A stretch of 64,000 nt of DNA from positions 62,001 through 126,000 of the forward strand of contig DATCHW010000308.1 in assembly GCA_036508135.1 (NCBI GenBank). The letters run 5' to 3'. The notes under the pieces were generated by a model. The model did no database searches. It worked only from the letters and a program-made list of their open reading frames with translations, and was not told the origin of the DNA. Of the stretch, positions 28,577 to 38,006 are shown one piece after another. The stretch's first letter is position 1. Every line of letters starts with the position of its first letter. This DNA comes from DATCHW01 sp036508135 (GTDB lineage: Bacteria > Bacteroidota > Ignavibacteria > Tepidaquicellales > Tepidaquicellaceae). The translations under genes and the position numbers were made by a program.

Positions 28577-29464
28577 TTATAAATTTAATTCCATAGGGCG
28601 TGCAACGATAATCCCCGTTTGCTTTTTATTTCCCATTAAGTATTCTTTCAATTCAACCTCCGTGATAATCACTTCTTTTTTAACAATTGAAGCGTGAAGG
28701 AAATATGTTCCGGAATCATCTTTGTAAATATAACCGGTATGTGTGACATCGAGACCGTTTATATCAGTGGTAGTAGCAATTATATCACCCGTCTTTAATG
28801 CATCATAATATTTATCAACCGAACTTTTGGGAACATAATACAATTGCCTTTGATTAATTTCATCTTCTATTGCCTGCAATGAGTTTACATATTCGGGATT
28901 ATTTTTTAATTGCTTATAAGAACCGGTATGGGTAGTCATAAAATTAATATTCTTATCATATCTTTTGCCTCCAATTTCTTTAGTAATATCTTCCACAATT
29001 CCTTTCCTTTGGTTATCGTAAATCCAGTCCGTAAAATAATGAAGGCGTGAAGGGTAATTATCAATAATTCCATCCCTATATCTTATCAGTTTTAATTCGT
29101 TTTTAAATACATCAAAGCTTGCATCCCCTTTTTTAATAAGCCGGGACATAGCAAGAGTGTTTTCTACAAACGTGACACAATCGAGACTTGTAACTTTTAT
29201 TATCAGTTCTTCATTATTAACATTAACATCCAGAGTTCCTGCTTCGTATGGTATGCCAATAAAGCTTTTCCCTACATATGATATAATTTCGTTTACAGGA
29301 AAATTTTTATATGATAAATCCAGCGAAGCAAGTTTTTCCTTGCATTTTTTGATTTCATAATCATCGTCTAACCCGAGTAAACCTCGGAAGTTAATTGACT
29401 TCGGCAGCAGAAAGCCGGCTGAAGAAAGGAAAAAAGATGATTTTAAAAAATTTCTTCTGTTCAT
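28577..29464 (-). CDS. DUF1460 (NlpC/P60-like) exported protein
   Basis: The 295-residue protein begins with MNRRNFLKSSFF and a hydrophobic stretch ending in GFLLP, a twin-arginine-like signal. It has LDCVTFVEN (about 94-102), with the cysteine and context of the DUF1460 family, and a later THTGYIYKDDSGTYFLHAS with histidines placed as in NlpC/P60-like amidases. Members are predicted N-acetylmuramoyl-L-alanine amidases or related cell-wall enzymes. It leads a run with plsY and the split transketolase gene. Confidence 0.8.
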   Translation of the reverse strand: MNRRNFLKSSFFLSSAGFLLPKSINFRGLLGLDDDYEIKKCKEKLASLDLSYKNFPVNEIISYVGKSFIGIPYEAGTLDVNVNNEELIIKVTSLDCVTFVENTLAMSRLIKKGDASFDVFKNELKLIRYRDGIIDNYPSRLHYFTDWIYDNQRKGIVEDITKEIGGKRYDKNINFMTTHTGSYKQLKNNPEYVNSLQAIEDEINQRQLYYVPKSSVDKYYDALKTGDIIATTTDINGLDVTHTGYIYKDDSGTYFLHASIVKKEVIITEVELKEYLMGNKKQTGIIVARPMELNL

Positions 29465-29518
29465 TTACATTTAATTTTCATAAATTTATGCAATATTAAA
29501 TTCATATAAAATTGTAAA

Positions 29519-29971
29519 ATGAATTATTCGATAAGAAAAGCAATTAGAAGTGATTCAAAAGAGATAATTAATTTGATAAACGAACTTGCTCATTTTGAAA
29601 AGTTAACCCCTCCGGGTAATGAGGCATCGAGAAGACTTATAAATGAAGCATTTTCAAGAAATCCACGGTTCAGAATTTTAGTGGCTGAATATGATAAAAA
29701 ATTAATTGCATATGCTTTTTATTTTTTTTCATATTCGACATTCCTGGCAAAACCCACACTTTATCTCGAGGATATTTATATTTCGAAAAATTTCAGAAGC
29801 AAAGGACTTGGAAAAAGTTTTTTCACAGAACTGAAGAAAACAGCAAAAAAAGAAAAATGCGGAAGAATAGAATGGGTAGTACTCGACTGGAATAAAAGTG
29901 CAATTAAATTCTACGAAAATCTTGGAGCCAGAGCTATGAAAGAATGGATATTTTTCAGATTAAGTTTATGA
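29519..29971 (+). CDS. GNAT family N-acetyltransferase, diamine acetyltransferase-like
   Basis: The 150-residue protein has the GNAT core with acetyl-CoA-binding motif RSKGLGKSFF (about 93-102) preceded by the YLEDIYI strand, and a WVVLDWN beta strand near 121-127. The pattern LEDIYISKNFR and the YENLGA end are those of spermidine/diamine N1-acetyltransferase-like enzymes. It is a single gene convergent with dnaB. The substrate is inferred from similarity only. Confidence 0.82.
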   Translation: MNYSIRKAIRSDSKEIINLINELAHFEKLTPPGNEASRRLINEAFSRNPRFRILVAEYDKKLIAYAFYFFSYSTFLAKPTLYLEDIYISKNFRSKGLGKSFFTELKKTAKKEKCGRIEWVVLDWNKSAIKFYENLGARAMKEWIFFRLSL

Positions 29972-30028
29972 AAGTTAACTTCCATCCTTTGGCTTTATTA
30001 ATGCCGCCTGAATAAAATAATTATGATT

Positions 30029-31477
30029 TTAGAAATTACGGTCATCATCGCCTGTATCAACAGGTAAATCAATTACCGGAGCAACTATAAGGTTCTCAAA
30101 TTTTGCATATTCGTATTTGAATACAAGTTCAAGATCTCCGACAGGACCGTTTCTTTGTTTGCCAATAATTACTTCTGCTTTTCTAGACATAGTTGAATAA
30201 TCAGGATCCTCTTTTTCCATCTTCATCCCCATAATAGGTCTGTGGATGAATATTACTACGTCCGCATCCTGCTCTATGGCACCGGATTCCCTGAGGTCTG
30301 ATAACTGAGGACGTCTTTCTTTCCCCCGCTGTTCAATTCCTCTATTAAGCTGTGAACAGGCAACTACAGGAATATCGAGTTCCTTTGCAAGGGCTTTCAA
30401 ACTTCTGGAAACATAAGCTACTTCGAGGTCCCTTCTTTCATGATAATCCTGACCTCTCAAAAGCTGGAGATAATCGACAATAATCATATCAATATTATAT
30501 TCCTGCTTCATCCTTCTTGCTTTGGCACGAAGTTCAAGGATTGAGAGTTCGCTTGTATCGTCTATATATAAATTTGTTTTAAGGTTAGGGTAAAATTTTG
30601 CAACTTTTGCCCATTCTTCGTGTGAAACTCTGCCGGTTTTTAATTTCTGACCATCAACTAATGCTTCTGAGGCGAGAAGCCTGAGTATTAATTCCCTGAA
30701 AGCCATTTCAAGAGAGAAGAATGCAACACTTTTTTTATACTTCACGGCGGCGTTTCTTGCTATATTAAGGGCTAAAGCTGTTTTTCCATGCGAGGGTCTT
30801 CCAGCGATAATAATCAATTCTGATTTCTGGAAACCTGATGTAAGGTCGTCCAGCTTGTGATAACCGGTTGGCACTCCGATAATATTATCCTTTTCACCTC
30901 TGCGCTTTTGCAGATCTTTGATGACATCATCCAATACATCCTTTAACGCTATATCTTTTTTCTTTGAATAAATTTCATTCACTTCCATTATTTTGTGTTC
31001 GGCATCATCGAGCACAGAAAAAGGACTATTGGTAGGATCAAAACATTTTGTCGTGATCTGTCCTGAAATCGAAATTAGGCGGCGCAGGATATATTTTTCA
31101 AAAACAATTCTTGTATAATGTTCCGCATTTGCTGAACTTGTCACATTAGTAGTCAGATCAATTATATATTCCACTCCTCCGACTTCGGCAAGTTTCCCCA
31201 TCCTTTGCAGTTCTTCCTTAACTGTATTTGCATCTATCGGTTCATTTCTGCCGTCAAGCTGAATCATTGCCTGAAAAATAGTTCCGTTTGCTTTTTTATA
31301 GAAATATTTCTGACTAAGAAGCTGTAAAATATCATTGATGATATCATTATCAATCAGTATAGCCCCTAATATCTGGTTCTCGACTTCTTCTGCATTCGGC
31401 GGTATTTTTCCGCCGTAATCTTCAATTGTTTCATTTACAATTTCCAGTGACGATTTTTTTGGTTTTCTTGGATTCAT
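30029..31477 (-). CDS. dnaB: Replicative DNA helicase DnaB
   Basis: The 482-residue protein has an N-terminal primase-binding domain (from about residue 28, PPNAEEVENQILGAIL), a linker, and a RecA-like domain with Walker A GRPSHGKT at 226-233 and Walker B IIVDYLQLL near 312. It forms the hexameric helicase of the replication fork. There is no intein. It is the last gene of the minus-strand housekeeping run, 6 bp after the uracil-DNA glycosylase gene. Confidence 0.95.
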   Translation of the reverse strand: MNPRKPKKSSLEIVNETIEDYGGKIPPNAEEVENQILGAILIDNDIINDILQLLSQKYFYKKANGTIFQAMIQLDGRNEPIDANTVKEELQRMGKLAEVGGVEYIIDLTTNVTSSANAEHYTRIVFEKYILRRLISISGQITTKCFDPTNSPFSVLDDAEHKIMEVNEIYSKKKDIALKDVLDDVIKDLQKRRGEKDNIIGVPTGYHKLDDLTSGFQKSELIIIAGRPSHGKTALALNIARNAAVKYKKSVAFFSLEMAFRELILRLLASEALVDGQKLKTGRVSHEEWAKVAKFYPNLKTNLYIDDTSELSILELRAKARRMKQEYNIDMIIVDYLQLLRGQDYHERRDLEVAYVSRSLKALAKELDIPVVACSQLNRGIEQRGKERRPQLSDLRESGAIEQDADVVIFIHRPIMGMKMEKEDPDYSTMSRKAEVIIGKQRNGPVGDLELVFKYEYAKFENLIVAPVIDLPVDTGDDDRNF

Positions 31478-31483
31478 AAACTT

Positions 31484-32284
31484 TTATTTTGAATATATTA
31501 AATCGTATTCTTTTCTGAACAGCTGAACATCTTCCCAGGTTGGTCTTCTCCAGTTCGGGTTTCTTAATAAAGCAGCCGGGTGGAAAGTTACAAGTAACTT
31601 AATCTTATTTCCGTTACTTTCAAAATCATGAAATGTTCCTCTCAGTTTTCCGAGGGGCAAACTGGTTTTAAGCAATGTTTGAGCGGCAAAGGTACCGAGA
31701 GCAAGTATAAGAGATGGTTTAATTAACTCAAGCTGTTTAAAAAGATAAGGTTCACATTTCTGAATTTCATCAGGCAGAGGATTCCTGTTATCAGGTGGTC
31801 TGCATTTTAGAATATTACATATGAAGACATCCTCCCTTGCGAATTTTATAGCAGCAAGAATTTCCGTAAGTTTTTTCCCTGCCCTGCCCACAAAAGGTTT
31901 ACCTTCTCTATCTTCATCTCCACCGGGTGCCTCACCTACTACAACAACTCTTGCTTCAGGATTTCCCGTACCAAATACAAAATTATTTCTTAGTTTCCCG
32001 AGGCTGCATTTTTTACAATTGCAAATAAGGCTATTCAGTTCATCAATGTTTTTAGCTTTTTGCCATAGTTCAGAAGATTTTACGGAATTGTTACTTTCCT
32101 TAACAAAACTTGCTTCGGATTTTTTTGGTTTCACAGTTTCATTTGTTGTTTCAGTTTCAAAGATTAAATTATCGTTATCTGATAATACAATTTTTTCATC
32201 ATAGAAATATAAATTTCCGTAATCACGCTGAAATTTCAGGTAGTCAACCGTATTTTTTAAAATTTCAGATAAACTTTTGCTCAT
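31484..32284 (-). CDS. Type 4 uracil-DNA glycosylase (4Fe-4S)
   Basis: The 266-residue protein has a charged, poorly conserved N-terminal extension (1-80) and then the family 4 UDG core: Cys90 and Cys93 in CNCKKC, GEAPG at 117-121, FVGRAGK, and Cys161 in CRPPDNRNP with Cys177 in KCEP, completing the iron-sulfur ligands. The HPAALLRNP segment near the C-terminus is the second active-site motif. It removes uracil from DNA. Confidence 0.92.
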   Translation of the reverse strand: MSKSLSEILKNTVDYLKFQRDYGNLYFYDEKIVLSDNDNLIFETETTNETVKPKKSEASFVKESNNSVKSSELWQKAKNIDELNSLICNCKKCSLGKLRNNFVFGTGNPEARVVVVGEAPGGDEDREGKPFVGRAGKKLTEILAAIKFAREDVFICNILKCRPPDNRNPLPDEIQKCEPYLFKQLELIKPSLILALGTFAAQTLLKTSLPLGKLRGTFHDFESNGNKIKLLVTFHPAALLRNPNWRRPTWEDVQLFRKEYDLIYSK

Positions 32285-32361
32285 AAATTATGTAAGAGAA
32301 AAAAATGAATGTTCAGGAAAGAAAGTTATAAATTATCTTTGATAAAACAAAGATAATATTT

Positions 32362-33582
32362 TTAAGATTTATTTTTAATATAATAGTCTAAGATTGCATT
32401 TCCAGCTTCATATTTCGAAAGTAAAGGCAGCTTTTTAACAGATTTCTTATCAATGAGAGTTATAATATTTGTGTCTGTTCCGAATCCTGCACCTTTTTCT
32501 TTAGGGTTATTGAGGACTATCATATCGAGATTTTTTGAAATGAGTTTATCTTTTGCATTTTGAATGCCTTCATCTGTTTCAAGAGCAAAACCGATGAGGA
32601 AAATGTTTCTTTTATTTTCACCAAGATATTTCAAAATATCCTGAGTGCGGGTAAGTTCAAGATTAAAGGTCTTTCCTGTTTTTTCTTTTTTAACTTTTTT
32701 ATCAAAAACTTTAACGGGTTTAAAATCGGCAACAGCGGCGGACATAATAATGATATCTTTGTTTTTCATATTCATTCGGACAGCATTGAACATTTCTGAG
32801 GTTGAAGATACATCAATTCTTTTGACCGAACCGGGGGTATCAAGATTCACCGGACCTGTTATGAGTGTAACATCGGCACCCCGTTCTGCAGCTGCACGGG
32901 CAATTTCAAAGCCCATTTTACCGGAAGAATAATTTGAAATGAAGCGGACGGAATCCACGGGTTCAACAGTGGGACCTGCGGTTATTAGAATTTTTTTACC
33001 TGAGAGGTCTTTTTTTTTTATCAGTTTGTTTCTTACAAACTCAAATATCGTTTCCGGCTCAGCCATTTTTCCATATCCAAACAAGCCGCTTGCAAGTTCA
33101 CCTTCAATTGGGTCTATAATATCGTAATTCAATTCTTTTATCTTTTTCAGATTGCTTTGAGTCACTTTATTCCTGTACATATCTTCATCCATAGTGGGAG
33201 CAACTATCAAAGGACACCTTGAAGCAAGAACTGTTGACAACAAAAAGTTATCACTGATACCGCATACAATTTTAGCAATTGTATTTGCGGTTGCAGGGGC
33301 GATAACAAATATATCTGCCCATAGACCATAACTGATATGCCATGTTTTTGCAATAACTGATTCTGCTTGTTCCAAATTATCTCCGGCGGGAAACATATTA
33401 ATAACAACTTCATTTTTTGAGAGTACAGATAATGTCAGAGGTGAAACAAATTTTGCGGCAGAAGGAGTCATAATCACTTTTACTTCGGCACCTGCTTTAA
33501 CGAATAAACGGACCAAATTGCAAATCTTATAAGCCGCAATTCCGCCCGTTATTCCTAATAATATCTTTTTGCCCTTAAGCAT
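32362..33582 (-). CDS. coaBC: Bifunctional CoaBC: phosphopantothenoylcysteine decarboxylase/synthase
   Basis: The 406-residue protein is a CoaC-CoaB fusion. The flavin-dependent decarboxylase half starts KILLGITGGIAAYK and contains the catalytic-histidine region TWHISYGLWAD and APATANT. The synthetase half starts at about 190 with KILITAGPTVEPVDSVRFIS and NYSSGKMG. It makes 4'-phosphopantetheine from phosphopantothenate in CoA synthesis. It is 8 bp after rpoZ, the conserved gmk-rpoZ-coaBC order. Confidence 0.95.
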   Translation of the reverse strand: MLKGKKILLGITGGIAAYKICNLVRLFVKAGAEVKVIMTPSAAKFVSPLTLSVLSKNEVVINMFPAGDNLEQAESVIAKTWHISYGLWADIFVIAPATANTIAKIVCGISDNFLLSTVLASRCPLIVAPTMDEDMYRNKVTQSNLKKIKELNYDIIDPIEGELASGLFGYGKMAEPETIFEFVRNKLIKKKDLSGKKILITAGPTVEPVDSVRFISNYSSGKMGFEIARAAAERGADVTLITGPVNLDTPGSVKRIDVSSTSEMFNAVRMNMKNKDIIIMSAAVADFKPVKVFDKKVKKEKTGKTFNLELTRTQDILKYLGENKRNIFLIGFALETDEGIQNAKDKLISKNLDMIVLNNPKEKGAGFGTDTNIITLIDKKSVKKLPLLSKYEAGNAILDYYIKNKS

Positions 33583-33590
33583 AGAAAAGA

Positions 33591-33881
33591 TTACTTAGCG
33601 TCTCTGTACCTGAAAGTTATCTCATCATTGAGTACTTCATCGATAGCCTGGATAGAAGGTTTATTTCTTTTTTCAAATTCGAGAGAAATATTCATCTTAT
33701 CCTGGTTCATAATAGTATCATCTTCGGTTTCCTTTGCGATAATCGGTTCCAGGCGCTGATTAAGTTCCATCTTAATCTCATCATTCACCTGCCTTGCTCT
33801 TTTAGAAGCGACTACCACTGCTTCGTAAATGTTTGCAGCACCTTTTTCAAATTTTTCTAAATCTATTGTTTTTACAGACAT
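33591..33881 (-). CDS. rpoZ: RNA polymerase omega subunit (RpoZ/Rpb6)
   Basis: This 96-residue protein contains the omega/Rpb6 helix pattern (NIYEAVVVASKRARQVND, then a C-terminal acidic part). It is identified mainly by this pattern together with its position between gmk and coaBC, where omega is encoded in many bacteria. It aids assembly of RNA polymerase. Confidence 0.88.
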   Translation of the reverse strand: MSVKTIDLEKFEKGAANIYEAVVVASKRARQVNDEIKMELNQRLEPIIAKETEDDTIMNQDKMNISLEFEKRNKPSIQAIDEVLNDEITFRYRDAK

Positions 33882-33892
33882 TTATTGCTCCT

Positions 33893-34462
33893 TTATATTT
33901 TACTTTCTTTATTTTTAAACTTCACGATTAATTCATTTACATGCTTTACAGCATCTATTAAGTTATCATTTAAAACAATGTAATCAAACTCATTTATTTT
34001 GGACATTTCTAATTCGAATCTTGCCAGTCTTCTGTTAATCTGTTCATCAGTTTCCGTTCCCCGATTTCTGAGGCGATTTATCACACATTCTTTATCAGGC
34101 GGAGTTATAAAAATTAAAACAATAAAATCTTTATAATAATTTTTGAGGGAAATCGCACCGTTTACATCCAAATCAAATATAACATTTGTTTTGTTTTTAA
34201 TAAAACCATCAACAACGGATTTCAAAGTTCCGTAATAGTCATTGCCGAAAACAACTTCATACTCAATAAATTCACCATTTTTAATTTTTTGTTTAAAGTC
34301 ATCTTCGCTGATAAAAAAATAATCTTTTCCGTCTATCTCATTTTCACGTTTTATCCTCGTTGTTGCGGAAACCGAAAAAACCAGATCCTGATTTTGAGAC
34401 AAAATCTCTTTAACAATAGATGTTTTTCCGGTGCCCGAGGGCGCTGCTACAGCAAATAACAT
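33893..34462 (-). CDS. gmk: Guanylate kinase
   Basis: The 189-residue protein has the P-loop APSGTGKTS at residues 7-15, the GMP-binding SATTR and EIDGKDYFF region, and a FITPP / NRLRNRG lid. It converts GMP to GDP. It lies 11 bp before rpoZ and 20 bp after yicC, the common bacterial order. Confidence 0.95.
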   Translation of the reverse strand: MLFAVAAPSGTGKTSIVKEILSQNQDLVFSVSATTRIKRENEIDGKDYFFISEDDFKQKIKNGEFIEYEVVFGNDYYGTLKSVVDGFIKNKTNVIFDLDVNGAISLKNYYKDFIVLIFITPPDKECVINRLRNRGTETDEQINRRLARFELEMSKINEFDYIVLNDNLIDAVKHVNELIVKFKNKESKI

Positions 34463-34482
34463 TTTACCTAATCCGTATTAAA

Positions 34483-35364
34483 TTATTCAACATTTTGAAT
34501 TTGTTCTCTTATTTTTTCGAGCTCTTCCTTGAGCAGAGATACTTTTTGAGAAATTTCCGCATCCATTGATTTTGAAGCCATTGTATTAATTTCGCGGTTC
34601 ATCTCCTGCAACAAAAAATTCAGCCTTCTTCCGGAGTTTTCATTTGATTCAACACACTCGGAAAAGAATTTAAGATGACTTTTTAATCTAATGGATTCTT
34701 CCGTGATATCAATTTTTTCAGATAAAAGTATCAGTTCCATCTCAAGACGATTTTCATCAATCTTGCTTTTATCCGCAATCAGAGAATCAATTTTTTCCTT
34801 TAGTCTTATCCTTTCCTGAGGTATCCTGGATGAAGAAATCTCCCTTATAATTTCATTTTCGGAATCAATATGATTCAATCTGGTAAGGATATCATTTTTA
34901 ATATAATCACCTTCTTTATTTTTCATTGCCGTCAGATCATCGATAGCAGTATTCAGAATGCTTTTGATAAAATTGAATTCTTCTTCGGAAATTTCTCCGC
35001 TTGCTTCCGTTGTGAAAATTTCAGTGAAATGAAGAATATGCTCGAGCTTTATTTTTTCCTTAGAGCCGATTTCTTTTCTTACAGTTTTAAGCAGTTTAGT
35101 ATAACTCTTCAGCACTTCTGCATCTATAGTGAGTTGATTCTGAACAGAAGAACCATTTTCAACGTTCAAATTTACATTTACTTTACCCCTTGAAATTTTT
35201 TGCCTGAGGATTTCTTTGAATTCATTATCCCGGGAAGTCATATACTTCGGATATTTAAAAGAAATCTCTGCAAATCTGCTGTTAACAGACCTTATTTCGA
35301 TAACGAATTTTTTATTTTCAAAATTTCCTTCGGCTTTGCCGAAACCAGTCATACTTAGTATCAT
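34483..35364 (-). CDS. yicC: YicC family endoribonuclease-like protein
   Basis: The 293-residue protein begins SMTGFGKAEGNFENKKFVIE and ends with REINTMASKSMDAEIS followed by a helical tail, both hallmarks of the YicC/YloC (DUF1732) family. The region between is coiled-coil-rich. YicC proteins are reported endoribonucleases that act on structured or small RNAs. Location directly before gmk is conserved in many phyla. Confidence 0.93.
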   Translation of the reverse strand: MILSMTGFGKAEGNFENKKFVIEIRSVNSRFAEISFKYPKYMTSRDNEFKEILRQKISRGKVNVNLNVENGSSVQNQLTIDAEVLKSYTKLLKTVRKEIGSKEKIKLEHILHFTEIFTTEASGEISEEEFNFIKSILNTAIDDLTAMKNKEGDYIKNDILTRLNHIDSENEIIREISSSRIPQERIRLKEKIDSLIADKSKIDENRLEMELILLSEKIDITEESIRLKSHLKFFSECVESNENSGRRLNFLLQEMNREINTMASKSMDAEISQKVSLLKEELEKIREQIQNVE

Positions 35365-35378
35365 AAGTTGTTTTTACT

Positions 35379-36215
35379 TTAAGATTTAACGTAATGTTTA
35401 CTTAATTCTTTTTTAAGATAATTAAATGCTTCCTGAGGTGTATTAGCAAATTTGAACAGATTCAAATCTGCCTTAGAAATCATATTCGTTTCTACGAGCA
35501 CATCAAGATTGATAATTTTATCCCAGAATTCTTTTCCGTAAATTACAATGGACATTTTCTTTCTCAGTTTATTAGTTTGAACTAATGTAAGCACTTCCAT
35601 TAATTCATCCAGAGTTCCATATCCTCCCGGCATAATGATTATTGCTTTCGCAAGGTAAGCGAACCAGAATTTTCTCATAAAGAAATAGTGGAATTCGAAA
35701 TTCAGTTCGGGGGTAATGAATTTATTAGGATATTGTTCAAACGGAAGGGAAATGTTCAGACCCATTGACAGACCTTTGGCTTTATGAGCGCCCTTGTTAG
35801 CGGCTTCCATAATTCCGGGTCCGCCTCCTGAGCATACAACAAACTTATTTCCTTTTTTCAGCTTCTTCGACCATTTAGTAATAAGATATGCGAGTTCGAC
35901 CGTATCCTCATAATACTTTGACATCTGGAGATGCTGCTCCGCTATAAAAAGTTCATCTTTAATTTTCTTTGTTAATTTGTTATTCTTCTTCGCGGAATTA
36001 TAGCGTTTTTTTACATCTTCATAATCTTTTTGTGCCTGTTCTTCCGGTAAAATTCTTGCACTTCCGAAAAATACGATAGTATCTTTTATATCGACATATT
36101 TCATTCTTGCATAAGGTTCTATATATTCAGTCAAGAGCCTGACCGGACGGGCAAAAGGCGAATTCATGAAATCCAGATTATGATATGCCTTTGGTGCTTT
36201 TTCTAAGTGATCCAT
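35379..36215 (-). CDS. LOG family (TIGR00730-like) nucleotide-processing protein
   Basis: The 278-residue protein has the LOG signatures: SGGGPGIMEAANKGAH near 129-144 and MPGGYGTLDELME near 195-207. Classical LOG proteins cleave nucleoside 5'-monophosphates to a base and ribose 5-phosphate. This one is longer than the 190-residue type and has an extra helical, lysine-rich segment at about 60-120, as in the larger LOG/pyrimidine-ribonucleotide hydrolase-like branch. The exact substrate is unclear. Confidence 0.85.
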   Translation of the reverse strand: MDHLEKAPKAYHNLDFMNSPFARPVRLLTEYIEPYARMKYVDIKDTIVFFGSARILPEEQAQKDYEDVKKRYNSAKKNNKLTKKIKDELFIAEQHLQMSKYYEDTVELAYLITKWSKKLKKGNKFVVCSGGGPGIMEAANKGAHKAKGLSMGLNISLPFEQYPNKFITPELNFEFHYFFMRKFWFAYLAKAIIIMPGGYGTLDELMEVLTLVQTNKLRKKMSIVIYGKEFWDKIINLDVLVETNMISKADLNLFKFANTPQEAFNYLKKELSKHYVKS

Positions 36216-36245
36216 TAAATTTATTCTTTTTAAATTTATTAATAT

Positions 36246-36995
36246 TTATACAATGCTTCTGCCTCCATCGACCACAAAAGTCTGTCCGGTAATATATTCA
36301 TTTTTATCAACCAGATATTCAATGAGGGATGTAATGTCATTAGCTTTAGCAAATCTTTTCAGAGGATATTTTTTTTCCTCATTAAAATCCACGGTTTCAT
36401 TTTTATCATTCTCAATCAGTATTGTACCGGGAGCGATGGTATTTACAAGAATTTTCGGAGCCAACCTTTTTGCCATAAGCTGAGTAAGTTTAATAACACC
36501 GGATTTTGAGACAGAATAAGGGATATAGCCCTGCCAGTTTAGTATTCCTCCGAGAGAAGCGATATTAATTATCCTGCAGGTTTTTTCCTTAGACTTCAGC
36601 ATAATTTTTGAAGCTTCAATAGAGCAGAACAGAACACTTTTCAGATTAGTACTGATAAATTCGTCAAATATTTTCTCGTTAATTTTTAGAAAATCAATAT
36701 GTTTAAATATCGCAGCATTATTTACAAGAACATCAAGAGTACCGAACTCTTTTTTCACAGCAGAAAACATCTGGTTTATATCATCAACACTTTTTAAATC
36801 TGCTTTTAAGGTCAGGATTTTCACACCTGTGAGCCTTAGTTTTTTCAAAGTATCATCAAGAGCTTTCGCAGGTGAATTATTATAATGTAATGCAATATCA
36901 AATCCGAGATTTGCGAGAGATAATGCGATAGATCTACCGAGTCTTCTTGCTGAACCTGTAACGAGGGCGACCTTATTTTTCCCTGATTTTCTTAT
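36246..36995 (-). CDS. SDR / pteridine-reductase-like dehydrogenase without a canonical start
   Basis: A conventional start (TTG at 36848) would give 200 residues and remove the cofactor site. The same frame continues upstream to about 36995, encoding NKVALVTGSARRLGRSIALS, the TGxxxxLG nucleotide motif typical of pteridine reductase-like SDRs; NNAA and YSVSK follow. The only codon ahead of it in frame is AGG-ATA after a stop (TAA, 36999-37001), so either ATA initiates, or a TTG at 37019 followed by that stop marks a damaged 5' end. The rest of the protein looks intact. It lies about 40 bp downstream of tRNA-Arg. Confidence 0.7.
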   Translation of the reverse strand: MRKSGKNKVALVTGSARRLGRSIALSLANLGFDIALHYNNSPAKALDDTLKKLRLTGVKILTLKADLKSVDDINQMFSAVKKEFGTLDVLVNNAAIFKHIDFLKINEKIFDEFISTNLKSVLFCSIEASKIMLKSKEKTCRIINIASLGGILNWQGYIPYSVSKSGVIKLTQLMAKRLAPKILVNTIAPGTILIENDKNETVDFNEEKKYPLKRFAKANDITSLIEYLVDKNEYITGQTFVVDGGRSIV

Positions 36996-37035
36996 CCTTT
37001 ATTGTCTTTTTTTTAACAAAAAATACTTAAAATCG

Positions 37036-37109
37036 TGCCCTTGGGATGACTCGAACATCCGACACGCAGTTTAGGAAACTGCTGCTCTATCCACCTGAGC
37101 TACAAGGGC
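37036..37109 (-). tRNA. tRNA-Arg (anticodon CCU)
   Basis: On the minus strand the 74-nt sequence folds as a cloverleaf: acceptor GCCCTTG/CAAGGGC with discriminator A, D-arm GCTC...GAGC, anticodon arm GCAGT-TTCCTAA-ACTGC (anticodon CCT, decoding AGG), variable loop GTGTC, and T-arm GGATG-TTCGAGT-CATCC. The CCA end is not encoded. It directly precedes the SDR gene. Confidence 0.95.
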
Positions 37110-37248
37110 AATAAAGCTAATTAACATATAATTTAATCAAAGGGTTAAAGAAATTCAATGTAAGTATAAATACAATTAATAATGAATAACGAAAGAGAAA
37201 AAAAAGAGCAATTATAAGTTGTTACACGAAGTTCAAGAAGAAAAACTG

Positions 37249-37553
37249 AAGATAAATTTTATAATTTATAAGAACAAAATAACTTAGCATTAATGTGAAA
37301 ATCACCACAGTAGTTTGTTGAATAGTTTGCTAAAAAAACAAACTTTTTTTATGTAGTAGCACGGCGTAGCAAAGCTACAAACAAAAAAAGAAATAAAAAA
37401 TATTTTAACACGAAGGCCACGAAACTCACGAAGAAGGACCGGAGTAAAATTGTATAATTTTTAGAACAAAAGATCTTAGCATAATTGTAAAATTACTATA
37501 AATGTTTCTTAAAAAGTTTGCTTTTTTTACAACATTATTTTATGTTGTAGCAC
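37249..37553. repeat. Pair of diverged ~105-bp direct repeats
   Basis: Segments 37249-37352 and 37440-37553 share in order: a TAAAATT/TAAATTTTATAATT block, AGAACAAAA, CTTAGCAT, a GTGAAAATCACC/GTAAAATTACT block, a TAGTTTGCT/AAGTTTGCTTTTTTT block and a TAGTAGCAC/TTGTAGCAC end. Identity by eye is about 65-70%. The repeat holds no gene. Confidence 0.45.
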
Positions 37554-37567
37554 TAAGAAAAGATGAA

Positions 37568-38006
37568 AACCTCGAAGGGGTGGAATAAGAAACAATTTAC
37601 AATTAGAAATTAATAATTAACAATAAAGAACAAAGAAAGTGTCACTATTTGGTGACAAAACATAAAAATAGATTTATTAGAAAAACAAGAGTTTATGTCA
37701 AAGAGTGATTTTTTTTGTCACCGGCGGAAAAATAATTAGTTTGTTTTATCAATTGTTTATCGTTTTATGTGACAGGGAAATTTCATTGGTGACAAAACAG
37801 TTCCCCGATTCACAGGTTCATCGGGATCTACGCTTCGCTTCGACAATGCGCAATTAATAATGAAGGAGAAAAATATAAAAATAAATGTCTGAACCTTGAT
37901 TAAAGGATTAAAAGATTTACTTGACATTATGAAAAACCCCGATGGGGTGGAATTATTGTAGCGAGAAATATTGCCCTTTGCTCTATTAACCCCGACGGGG
38001 TGACAT
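37568..38006. repeat. Three AACCCCGANGGGGTGgaat palindromes
   Basis: Copies lie at about 37568-37588 (AACCTCGAAGGGGTGGAA), 37935-37956 (AACCCCGATGGGGTGGAA) and 37988-38006 (AACCCCGACGGGGTGACA). Each is a short hairpin CCCC-GAN-GGGG in direct orientation. They are intergenic and associated with no gene. Confidence 0.6.
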
